From assembly GCA_965662885.1 (NCBI GenBank), contig CBFIJI010000121.1, positions 1 through 5,777 of the forward strand: a stretch of DNA of 5,777 nt, written 5' to 3'. Of this stretch, positions 1 to 5,777 are shown piece after piece. The DNA is from CBFIJI01 sp965662885. Its GTDB lineage: Bacteria; Bacteroidota; Bacteroidia; Flavobacteriales; Flavobacteriaceae. Made by a program: the position numbers and the translations under genes. Every line of letters starts with the position of its first letter. Position 1 is the stretch's first letter. The notes under the pieces are model-generated. The model was given only the letters and a program-made list of their open reading frames with translations, did not search any database and was not told the DNA's origin.

Positions 1-101
1 GGGCCGATAAAGTGGCAGAACATTTACCTCTCCATTATGATTATTATAAAATTTCCATTCGTGATGATTCGAAACGAATAATTCAAAAATTAACACCTTA
101 A
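1..101 (+). CDS. C-terminal fragment of an unrecognised protein (5' end outside window)
   Basis: Reading in the frame that starts at base 3 gives 32 uninterrupted codons, ending with KRIIQKLTP and a TAA at 99-101. A second in-frame TAA follows at once (102-104). The fragment is hydrophilic and basic at its end, with an aromatic patch (HYDYYK), and shows no membrane segment or motif that I can assign to a family. It is called coding because the frame stays open from the window edge and the next gene starts only 6 nt after its stop, which is typical of a co-transcribed pair. The product is unknown; 32 residues are too few to name it. Confidence 0.6.
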   Translation, partial: ADKVAEHLPLHYDYYKISIRDDSKRIIQKLTP

Positions 102-107
102 TAAAAA

Positions 108-470
108 ATGAAACTTTTATATCGAATAGGCTATTATCTTGGTGGGTTTTCTGTGGGCTTGGTTTTATTAGCTTTCTTTTTTAATGGCAAAAAAACAAGT
201 TGTAATTACGGACCAGAAGCACGTGTTAAAAGTGACTTTAATAAAAAAGAGATTATAATTGCGGAAGAATTACAAATGCAATATCCAGAGCTTAATGACT
301 CGCTATTACGACTTTACATAAAAAAATCTCGAATACTTTTTTCAAAAAGTGAAACCCAATTGGATTCTTGTAAGCGTTATAACTTAGAAATAAAAACACC
401 TTTAGCCTCTACCCTAATCTTTGAAAATTGTAAAAATGAGTTGCGGCTTTTAGCTTTTGACCCCCGCTAA
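108..470 (+). CDS. small single-pass membrane protein, DUF4258-like, function unknown
   Basis: This 120-residue protein has one hydrophobic segment at about residues 7-26 (IGYYLGGFSVGLVLLAFFF), followed by a positively charged KK and the motif KKTSCNYGPEARV (28-40). The rest is a soluble region rich in charged residues, with further cysteines at 88 and 108. There is no lipobox, so C32 is unlikely to be a lipoprotein cysteine. The segment most likely anchors the protein in the inner membrane. If the tail faces the periplasm, the three cysteines could form disulfides; this is inference. The pattern of an N-terminal YYLGGF segment, then SCxYGPxARV, then FSKSxTxxxxC recalls small flavobacterial proteins annotated as DUF4258, but that match is from memory. 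The ATG start follows an A-rich stretch without a Shine-Dalgarno, normal for this phylum. It lies 6 nt after the upstream gene, probably in one operon, and its last 21 bp overlap the opposite-strand proline dehydrogenase. Confidence 0.8.
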   Translation: MKLLYRIGYYLGGFSVGLVLLAFFFNGKKTSCNYGPEARVKSDFNKKEIIIAEELQMQYPELNDSLLRLYIKKSRILFSKSETQLDSCKRYNLEIKTPLASTLIFENCKNELRLLAFDPR

Positions 471-1631
471 CTTTCTCCTGTTTTGTTCTTTAATGATCAA
501 TTCTAACTCCCGACCCGTCTGTCCAGCTACAGAAGTATTTTCTTCAGCGCGACGAATCAAATAGGGAATTACTTCTTTAATAGGGCCATAAGGAATGTAT
601 TTTACAGTTTGATACCCTTCATTGGCGAGATTAAAGGTGATATGATCACTCATTCCGTAGAGTTGCGAAAACCAAAGATTGGGGTGCAACTTGGGGATAT
701 TTTCTTCTGTGACTATTTTAAGCGCTTTGTAAAAGCTTTCTTCGTTATGTGACCCAATAAATAAACTCATCCGGTCAATTTCCTTTAAGCAACAAATGAG
801 TGCAGCGTCAAAATTAATGTCCGTTGCTTCTTTAGAAGAACATATCGGAGAGGAATAACCAAGGGCGAAGGCTCGCTCCTTTTCTTTTTCAATATAGGCA
901 CCTCGAACCAACTTAACTCCAATTTTATAGCCCTTTTTGGCTGCGTCCGCCAAGAGCTTTTTTAAATACTCCAAACGGTCGGTTCTATAGAGTTGTAAGG
1001 TCGTGTGGATTAATGGCTTGTCTTTATTATAGCGTTGCATAAGGGACTCAACTAAGGAATCAATGGCTGGCTGCACCCAACTTTCCTCAGCATCAATTAA
1101 TAAACGAATGTTGGTTTCTACGGCTTTTTTTGCGCTTAGTTCAAAACGTTCTTTTATGCGCTCCCACTCTTGAATTTCTTTTTCAGTAAGTGATTTTTTA
1201 GCACTTACTTTTTCAAAAAGCGCTAAGCGCCCATAACCAGTGGGCTTAAAGACCACAAAAGGCAGAGACTTATGAGTCGTTGAAAAGTTAAAACTCTCTA
1301 AGGTTTTGTTTAAACTGAAATCAAATTCTTCTTCCTCTTCTTCACCTTCAACGGCATAATGCAAATAAGAATAAATATTAAAATCAGCCAAACGATCAAT
1401 TACAGCTAGGGAATTGTTTTGATGCTCACCCGCACAAAATTGTTTAAAAACAGTGTACTTAAAAAGTGGACTGATTGGAAGCTTTAATTGAAGTGCCAAT
1501 TGAATTGCTTTTCGTCCAAAACGAACAAGACGTTCATTCGCAATTAACCGAAACAACCAATAAGAACGGCTTAATTCTGAATCGGATTTAATCTGATAGG
1601 CGTTTTGAGTATTTTCGAATAACACTTTCAA
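450..1631 (-). CDS. proline dehydrogenase (monofunctional, FAD-dependent)
   Basis: It catalyses the FAD-dependent oxidation of L-proline to pyrroline-5-carboxylate, the first step of proline breakdown to glutamate, normally passing electrons to the quinone pool. The 393-residue product covers the PRODH barrel: KPTGYGR (129-135), LLIDAEESW (177-185, D180 matching the active-site Asp of PutA), VKLVRGAY (239-246), GSHNEES (293-299), QLYGMSDH (323-330), PYGP (347-350) and YLIRRAEEN (357-365), where R360/R361 match the two arginines that hold the proline carboxylate. It ends soon after the barrel, so there is no fused P5C dehydrogenase or PutA DNA-binding domain; it is closer to the mitochondrial type. 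An acidic run (EGEEEEEE, about 95-102) is odd. The frame has no ATG before residue 198. The TTG at 1629-1631 is chosen because it gives the four residues before FENT that I recall in relatives; the GTG at 1623-1625 is the alternative. It is divergent from aroB. Confidence 0.95.
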   Translation of the reverse strand: MKVLFENTQNAYQIKSDSELSRSYWLFRLIANERLVRFGRKAIQLALQLKLPISPLFKYTVFKQFCAGEHQNNSLAVIDRLADFNIYSYLHYAVEGEEEEEEFDFSLNKTLESFNFSTTHKSLPFVVFKPTGYGRLALFEKVSAKKSLTEKEIQEWERIKERFELSAKKAVETNIRLLIDAEESWVQPAIDSLVESLMQRYNKDKPLIHTTLQLYRTDRLEYLKKLLADAAKKGYKIGVKLVRGAYIEKEKERAFALGYSSPICSSKEATDINFDAALICCLKEIDRMSLFIGSHNEESFYKALKIVTEENIPKLHPNLWFSQLYGMSDHITFNLANEGYQTVKYIPYGPIKEVIPYLIRRAEENTSVAGQTGRELELIIKEQNRRKLAGVKS

Positions 1632-1644
1632 AAAATTTAATATC

Positions 1645-1652
1645 CAAATATA
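1645..1652 (-). promoter_or_regulatory. Bacteroidota-type -7 promoter element for proline dehydrogenase
   Basis: On the minus strand these bases read TATATTTG, a full match to the TAnnTTTG consensus used by the primary sigma factor of Bacteroidetes. A TTG (minus strand, 1676-1678) lies 23 nt upstream, at the long end of the usual -33 spacing. Transcription would begin only about 10 nt before the TTG start at 1631, giving a very short leader. The position supports a start at or just inside that TTG. It is a motif match only, in an AT-rich background. Confidence 0.5.
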
Positions 1653-1734
1653 GTAGTTTCTAAAAAAGTTAAATACAATCCTAAGGAAAAAAGAATAAAG
1701 ACAACGATTACTTTTTCAGACGCAATTAAATCCA

Positions 1735-1742
1735 TTATTTTG
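1735..1742 (+). promoter_or_regulatory. weak -7-like promoter element for aroB
   Basis: TTATTTTG matches five of the six fixed positions of TAnnTTTG and is followed by CA, a common context for starts of transcription in this phylum. No clear TTG lies 17-23 nt upstream; only a T-run at 1712-1716 is near. If used, the transcript would start near 1747, leaving about 14 nt before the ATG at 1761 and excluding the in-frame TTG at 1740-1742 as a start codon. A second imperfect candidate, TACTTTTT, is at 1709-1716. Confidence 0.3.
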
Positions 1743-1760
1743 CAGCTAAGAACTTTCATC

Positions 1761-2831
1761 ATGCAAGCACTACAGTCCAATAATTGCCAGATTGTATTTC
1801 AAGATTCCGGAATGGAACAACTCAACCGGAGCATACAAGAAGGGAAATATGCTTCCTTATTCATTTTAGTTGATCAAAACACCAAACGGGATTGTTTGCC
1901 ACATTTTTTAAAAAAATTACAGGTTTCTCAAGTCCCTGAAGTTCTAGTAATGGAATCTGGAGAAGAACACAAAAATTTATCAACCTGTCAAAACTTATGG
2001 GAGGCATTGTCCGAAAAACAAGGAGATCGTAAAAGTGCATTGATCAATTTAGGAGGGGGTGTGGTTACCGATCTTGGTGGGTTTGTTGCGGCATGCTTTA
2101 AACGAGGAATTGCTTTTTATAATGTTCCCACTACCCTATTATCAATGGTTGACGCCTCAGTTGGTGGTAAAACAGGGATTGATTTAGGAATGCTTAAAAA
2201 TCAAGTAGGAATCATTACGGACCCTAAAATGGTGTTGATAGATCCTGTTTGGCTTTCAACACTTTCCAAGGAAGAAATTCGAAGTGGTTTTGCCGAAATG
2301 CTCAAACATGGTTTAATTGCAGCTCCTGAATATTGGTCAGAGTTATCGCAACTTGCTGAAGTAGATGCTGTCTTGATAACCCATTCAATCCGAACTTCTA
2401 TTGAAATAAAAAATAAAGTTGTCATCGAAGACCCTTTTGAAAATGGTTTGCGTAAAATTCTCAATTTTGGACATACCTTAGGTCACGCCATAGAATCTTA
2501 TTTTCTTATTCACAAGGAGAAAAAAACCTTACTTCATGGAGAAGCTATTGCCATCGGCATGGTTCTAGAGACCTATCTTTCTACGCAAGTTTGTGGTTTA
2601 GACCCAGTTGTTGCCAATGAAATTAAAGCGGTGTTTGCAAATTTTTATACTTCGGTTACTTTTTCAGATAGTGATATCAACGCATTGCTTCAACTGCTTC
2701 AACACGATAAAAAAAACAGCCATGGAAAGATCAACTTTGTCCTATTGGAAGCGATTGGTCGGCCCAAAATAGATCAACAAGTGCCGAATGCACTGTTTAA
2801 AAAAGCCTTTGACTTTTACAGTAAACCTTAA
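1761..2831 (+). CDS. aroB: 3-dehydroquinate synthase
   Basis: It converts DAHP to 3-dehydroquinate in the cytoplasm, using NAD+ and a divalent metal; this is step two of the shikimate pathway to aromatic amino acids, folates and quinones. With the ATG at 1761 the protein has 356 residues, normal for the family. It shows the NAD-binding block LGGGVVTDLGGFVA (97-110), PTTLLSMVDASVGGKTGID (123-141), GFAEMLKHG (176-184), NFGHTLGHAIE (235-245), LLHGEAIAIGM (257-267) and a C-terminal HDKKN (315-319). By comparison with the fungal enzyme, E179, H238 and H259 should be the metal ligands and H242 a catalytic histidine. The frame also opens at a TTG at 1740, but the ATG is preferred because MQALQS is the usual family beginning and the likely promoter overlaps that TTG. 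No other shikimate gene is adjacent. Its stop shares bases with the convergent ppc stop. Confidence 0.96.
   Translation: MQALQSNNCQIVFQDSGMEQLNRSIQEGKYASLFILVDQNTKRDCLPHFLKKLQVSQVPEVLVMESGEEHKNLSTCQNLWEALSEKQGDRKSALINLGGGVVTDLGGFVAACFKRGIAFYNVPTTLLSMVDASVGGKTGIDLGMLKNQVGIITDPKMVLIDPVWLSTLSKEEIRSGFAEMLKHGLIAAPEYWSELSQLAEVDAVLITHSIRTSIEIKNKVVIEDPFENGLRKILNFGHTLGHAIESYFLIHKEKKTLLHGEAIAIGMVLETYLSTQVCGLDPVVANEIKAVFANFYTSVTFSDSDINALLQLLQHDKKNSHGKINFVLLEAIGRPKIDQQVPNALFKKAFDFYSKP
2799..2817 (-). terminator. possible weak intrinsic terminator for ppc, inside aroB 3' end
   Basis: Read on the minus strand, 11 nt after the ppc stop, AAAAGTC, a loop AAA and GGCTTTT form a 7-bp stem with one G-U pair, and two further T bases follow. 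On the plus strand the equivalent stem has a C-A mismatch, so the signal favours minus-strand transcripts. The stem is A-U rich and the trailing T-tract mostly lies within the stem, so termination strength would be low. These bases also encode part of the AroB C-terminus, and the hairpin may be chance. Confidence 0.2.
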
Positions 2832-5416
2832 GCTGAATTTCTACTAGCGTTAATATTTCCAAACAAGGAACGTGTAATCATTTTTTCAAGTACGGCAAAC
2901 ATCTCTGGATCGTCAATGTCTTCTTTTTTAAGCTTCTGAATTTGCATCAAGGCATATTGTTGAATGGTCAATAAAGGACGTACAATTTCGTCACGTGTTG
3001 CTATAGAAGCTTTCCCTGCTAGTTCGTTTTGCATTAGGCTCTCAAAATTAGAGATTTCCAATAATAAGGCTTTACTGCGTTCGTACTCTTCAAAAATTAA
3101 TTCCCAAAAAGCACCGAATTTTTCATCTTCTTTCATATAGGCTGTCAATTGAAAGAATGATTTCGTTAAACTCATCATACTGTTGTAAATGAGTGTCCTA
3201 AAAAATCGGTTATTTTTAAATAGATTTTTTACCAAGTCAATTTCACCCTTATCTTTAAACGACTGAATGGCAGTTCCCACTCCATAAAAACCGGGTACAT
3301 TTTGTTTTAATTGACTCCAACTTCCAACAAATGGAATCGCACGAAGATCTGAAAAAATCAATTCGTTAGATTTTCCTCTTTTAGATGGACGACTACCAAT
3401 ATTGGTTTTTGCATAATAGGGTAAGGTGGACATTTGTTCCAAATAGGGAATAAATTTTGGGTGTGCTTTGAAGGCTTGATAGGCTTCATAGCTTTTTTGT
3501 GCCAATACATTCATGGTTTTACGATCATCCTCTGAAAAATCGTTTTGTCCTTGAGTGAGTAATTCATTTGAAATCCCAGAACTCAAAAGTTGTTCTAAGT
3601 TAAATTGGGATGTTTTTTGGGTACCAAAGTTGGAACTAATTGTTTGACCCTGGATAGTTAACTGTATATCGTCGGACTGAATACTTTCTCCCATGGAAGC
3701 ATAAAATTCATGTGTGTTCCCACCCCCTCGTGCTGGTGGTCCACCACGGCCATCAAAAAAGGCTACTTTTATTCCGTACTCGTTGGCCAGTAAACTCAAT
3801 TCTTCTTTAGCTTTATAGATACTCCAATTTGCCATAAAATAGCCACCATCTTTGGTTCCATCTGAAAACCCTAACATGATGGTCTGTTTTTGATCGCGCT
3901 TTTTTAAATGAGCACTGTAGATGGGATCATCGAAAAGACCACGCATCACTGTGGGTGCACTTTCCAAATCAGGTATGGTCTCAAATAAAGGAATAAAGTC
4001 AACCGTGGGTTGATCCCAATTATTGATGCGACACATGGCAAACAATTCAAGAAGATTTTCTAAGGTTTGACAATTACTAATAATGTAACGATGACAACCT
4101 CTTTCCCCATTGGTTTCTTGGATAGAGCGCATCACACGAATACTTTTCATTGTTTTGGCTGTAATTTCATCCTCAAAAATTGAGGAAGGTACATCACCAG
4201 TCAAATGCGGCAATACTTTACAACGTTCTTCGGACGAAAGGTCCATATAATTTTCTGGGAGGTTCTTTACGTAGTTTTGAATCTCTGGATGGGTAACAAT
4301 CGCTGTAAAAACACTGTGGTGAATTCTAGAATCTTGACGAATATCCAAACTTGCAAAGTGAAAACCAAATAGTTTTACTTTGTTGATTAAGTCTAAAATT
4401 TCATCTTTAAAAAGCCCTTGATGCTCTTGAATTACGACATCCAATATTTCCTCCAATTCAGAAAGCAAATACTGCAATGAAAAGTGTTCATTACGCTCGG
4501 GATAAAATAGAGTTGCAAAAACAGTTTCTTCTAGTTTTTTCACCCGATCTTCAACTCCACTAAAGGTAATTTTTCTTTTTAAAATTCTAAGGTCACGATA
4601 ATAATTCCTCAAAACAGAAAAACGAAGACGATCAGCAGTTTTTTGGGTAATTTCAGGGGTCACAAAGGGATTTCCATCACGATCACCACCGGGCCAAAAG
4701 CCAAAATCAAAAATAGAATTATCTAGTTTGGTGGAATCAAAAATATGTTTTTCTAAATAACGATGAATTGTACTTGTGGAATGATAAAAAACATTTTCCA
4801 AATACCAAATTAAACTAACAGCTTCATCAAAAGGCGTTGGTTTTTCTTTTTTGTAAAATGGTGTCTTCCCTAACTGAGCCAACAACATTTTAATGGAGTC
4901 CAAATCATTACTTTCGATGGCTTTAGAAAGTTCATTAATAATCACAAGAACACTATCAGGGTAAAACTGTGTTGGATGAGCGGTCAGTACAATACGAACT
5001 TTAAAGCGGTTTAGATATTCCTTTAAAGAATCGATGTTTTGATTTTTGATGGCTTGTTCTTTAATGTATCGAATTGTTCCGATACCATCCATATTATTGA
5101 CATAAGAAAAAGCAGCATCCTCAATGGCATCAAACAAAACCACTTGCCGTTCAATGTATTGTATAAAGCGAAATAACAAATCGTGTTGTTCTGTACTTGA
5201 AAGCTCTGGTGCAAAACGCTTAAAAAAAGAAAGGACAATATTTTTTGGGTTATTTCTAAGTTGATATTGCTCTTGACAATAGGATGCAAATAGAGGGAGT
5301 AAAACCGCTGTATTTTTTATTTTATCAAAAGGGAGTGTTAAAAATAAACTGTTATAGATTTGATATTTTGATAGAACTTTTTCATTAAACCTTTCGATTT
5401 TCGGTTTTCGAGCCAT
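2828..5416 (-). CDS. ppc: phosphoenolpyruvate carboxylase
   Basis: It adds bicarbonate to PEP to give oxaloacetate and phosphate, refilling the TCA cycle and supplying aspartate-family synthesis. The 862-residue length is close to the 883 of E. coli. Visible landmarks are VLTAHPTQ (143-150, catalytic H147), FWPGGDRDGNP (240-250), LDIRQDS (357-363), PLFET (476-480, E479) and LGFSDGTKDGG (515-525) with metal ligand D519 and K522. Then come GRGGPPARGGG (556-566) with R557 and R563, GSRPSKR (674-680, R676) and LRAIPF (691-696, R692). K752, R808, N860 and R563 align by eye with E. coli K773, R832, N881 and R587, the residues that bind the inhibitor aspartate, so feedback inhibition is probably kept. 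There is no plant-type N-terminal phosphorylation motif. Oddities: D555 replaces the His of the usual FHGRGG, and the protein ends RNSA rather than RNTG. It starts at ATG 5414-5416, 22 bp after an Lrp-like gene, and has no clear promoter of its own. Confidence 0.96.
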   Translation of the reverse strand: MARKPKIERFNEKVLSKYQIYNSLFLTLPFDKIKNTAVLLPLFASYCQEQYQLRNNPKNIVLSFFKRFAPELSSTEQHDLLFRFIQYIERQVVLFDAIEDAAFSYVNNMDGIGTIRYIKEQAIKNQNIDSLKEYLNRFKVRIVLTAHPTQFYPDSVLVIINELSKAIESNDLDSIKMLLAQLGKTPFYKKEKPTPFDEAVSLIWYLENVFYHSTSTIHRYLEKHIFDSTKLDNSIFDFGFWPGGDRDGNPFVTPEITQKTADRLRFSVLRNYYRDLRILKRKITFSGVEDRVKKLEETVFATLFYPERNEHFSLQYLLSELEEILDVVIQEHQGLFKDEILDLINKVKLFGFHFASLDIRQDSRIHHSVFTAIVTHPEIQNYVKNLPENYMDLSSEERCKVLPHLTGDVPSSIFEDEITAKTMKSIRVMRSIQETNGERGCHRYIISNCQTLENLLELFAMCRINNWDQPTVDFIPLFETIPDLESAPTVMRGLFDDPIYSAHLKKRDQKQTIMLGFSDGTKDGGYFMANWSIYKAKEELSLLANEYGIKVAFFDGRGGPPARGGGNTHEFYASMGESIQSDDIQLTIQGQTISSNFGTQKTSQFNLEQLLSSGISNELLTQGQNDFSEDDRKTMNVLAQKSYEAYQAFKAHPKFIPYLEQMSTLPYYAKTNIGSRPSKRGKSNELIFSDLRAIPFVGSWSQLKQNVPGFYGVGTAIQSFKDKGEIDLVKNLFKNNRFFRTLIYNSMMSLTKSFFQLTAYMKEDEKFGAFWELIFEEYERSKALLLEISNFESLMQNELAGKASIATRDEIVRPLLTIQQYALMQIQKLKKEDIDDPEMFAVLEKMITRSLFGNINASRNSA

Positions 5417-5438
5417 AGATTTAGGTTAGTTTGTATGT

Positions 5439-5777
5439 TTATAGATCATTAAAAATACGATGCATTAATCGTTTTTTATCATTGATGCTTTCTTCCATGG
5501 AAATCATGGTTTCTGTTCTGGAAACTCCTTCGATATCGTCAATTAAAAAGATAATTTCTTTCGCATTGAGGGTGTTTTGTGCCCTAACCTTACAAAAGAT
5601 ATTGAATTTTCCTGTGGTTATATGAGCAACGGTCACAAAAGGAATGGCTTCGAGCGCTTTAAGTACTTCGGCTGTTTTGTGCGTTTTTTCAAGGAAAATA
5701 CCGACATAAGCAATAAAAGAATAACCTAATTTGACGTAATCAAGATTTAAAGAGGATCCTTTTATGATTCCAGCATC
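5439..5777 (-). CDS. Lrp/AsnC-family transcriptional regulator, C-terminal part (5' end outside window)
   Basis: The minus-strand frame is open from the right edge to a TAA at 5439-5441, giving 112 residues that begin DAGIIKGSS, the usual linker right after the helix-turn-helix of Lrp-family proteins. What follows fits the RAM ligand-binding domain: strand FIAYVGIFLE (21-30), helix TAEVLKALEAI (35-45), strand VTVAHITTG (48-56), strand NIFCKVRA (59-66), helix AKEIIFLIDDI (72-82) and strand RTETMISMEE (87-96). The tail is SINDKKRLMHRIFNDL. Family members bind DNA as dimers to octamers and often respond to amino acids. The effector here is unknown. N59 stands where many relatives have Asp after the TG turn. 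Perhaps 45 N-terminal residues, with the DNA-binding domain, lie outside the window. The ppc gene follows 22 bp downstream on the same strand, suggesting co-transcription. Confidence 0.9.
   Translation of the reverse strand, partial: DAGIIKGSSLNLDYVKLGYSFIAYVGIFLEKTHKTAEVLKALEAIPFVTVAHITTGKFNIFCKVRAQNTLNAKEIIFLIDDIEGVSRTETMISMEESINDKKRLMHRIFNDL

Noticed and set aside
1740..1760. TTG-initiated extension of aroB by seven residues
   Set aside because: The TTG overlaps the best promoter-like element, and the ATG at 1761 gives the normal family N-terminus.
2201..2464. 87-codon open frame on the minus strand
   Set aside because: It lies wholly inside aroB, opposite its conserved catalytic core, and its translation resembles no protein family; a shadow frame.
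2815..2825. TTTACAGTAAA palindrome at the aroB 3' end
   Set aside because: The arms are separated by one base, so a proper hairpin cannot form, and it is short enough to occur by chance.
5023..5289. 88-codon open frame on the minus strand
   Set aside because: It lies inside ppc in another frame of the same strand, with no recognisable protein features.
5450..5457. TATTTTTA (minus strand) as a separate ppc promoter
   Set aside because: The final G of TAnnTTTG is missing and no TTG lies at proper spacing upstream; the match is expected by chance in AT-rich DNA.
5458..5471. CGAT/ATCG inverted repeat followed by a T-run on the plus strand, terminator-like
   Set aside because: The stem is only 4 bp, it lies inside the Lrp-like coding region, and no plus-strand gene ends nearby.
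5431..5625. 64-codon open frame on the plus strand
   Set aside because: It is antisense to the Lrp/AsnC gene, whose translation is convincingly conserved; a shadow frame.

Overview
The window looks like ordinary chromosomal DNA from a member of the Bacteroidota, most likely a flavobacterium. It is AT-rich, it lacks strong Shine-Dalgarno sequences, and it carries a good TAnnTTTG-type promoter. The proline dehydrogenase, PEP carboxylase and Lrp/AsnC proteins also read like flavobacterial versions of these families. This assignment is inference from recalled family features, not from a search.

Layout from left to right: (1) the last 32 codons of an unrecognised plus-strand gene; (2) a 120-residue single-pass membrane protein of the small flavobacterial DUF4258-like type, 6 nt downstream and probably in the same operon; (3) a minus-strand proline dehydrogenase that overlaps gene 2 tail-to-tail by 21 bp and appears to use a TTG start; (4) a roughly 130-bp AT-rich divergent promoter region; (5) plus-strand 3-dehydroquinate synthase (aroB), best started at the ATG at 1761; (6) minus-strand phosphoenolpyruvate carboxylase (ppc), whose stop codon interlocks with the aroB stop in a shared TTAA; (7) the C-terminal part of an Lrp/AsnC-family regulator on the minus strand, running off the right edge and ending 22 bp before ppc. 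Coding density is very high and no stretch over 300 bases lacks a gene.

The genes are central-metabolism housekeeping functions. Proline dehydrogenase feeds proline carbon towards glutamate and the TCA cycle. PEP carboxylase refills oxaloacetate from PEP. AroB makes the first carbocycle of the shikimate pathway, whose precursor DAHP also derives from PEP. The Lrp/AsnC-like protein, of a family that commonly senses amino acids, sits directly upstream of ppc and may be co-transcribed with it.

I saw no mobile element, CRISPR array, RNA gene or defence-like system, and nothing that supports a new biological system. The points most worth a second look are the compressed tail-to-tail gene ends, the lrp-ppc pairing, the divergent PEP carboxylase motifs, the TTG start of proline dehydrogenase and the uncharacterised small membrane protein.
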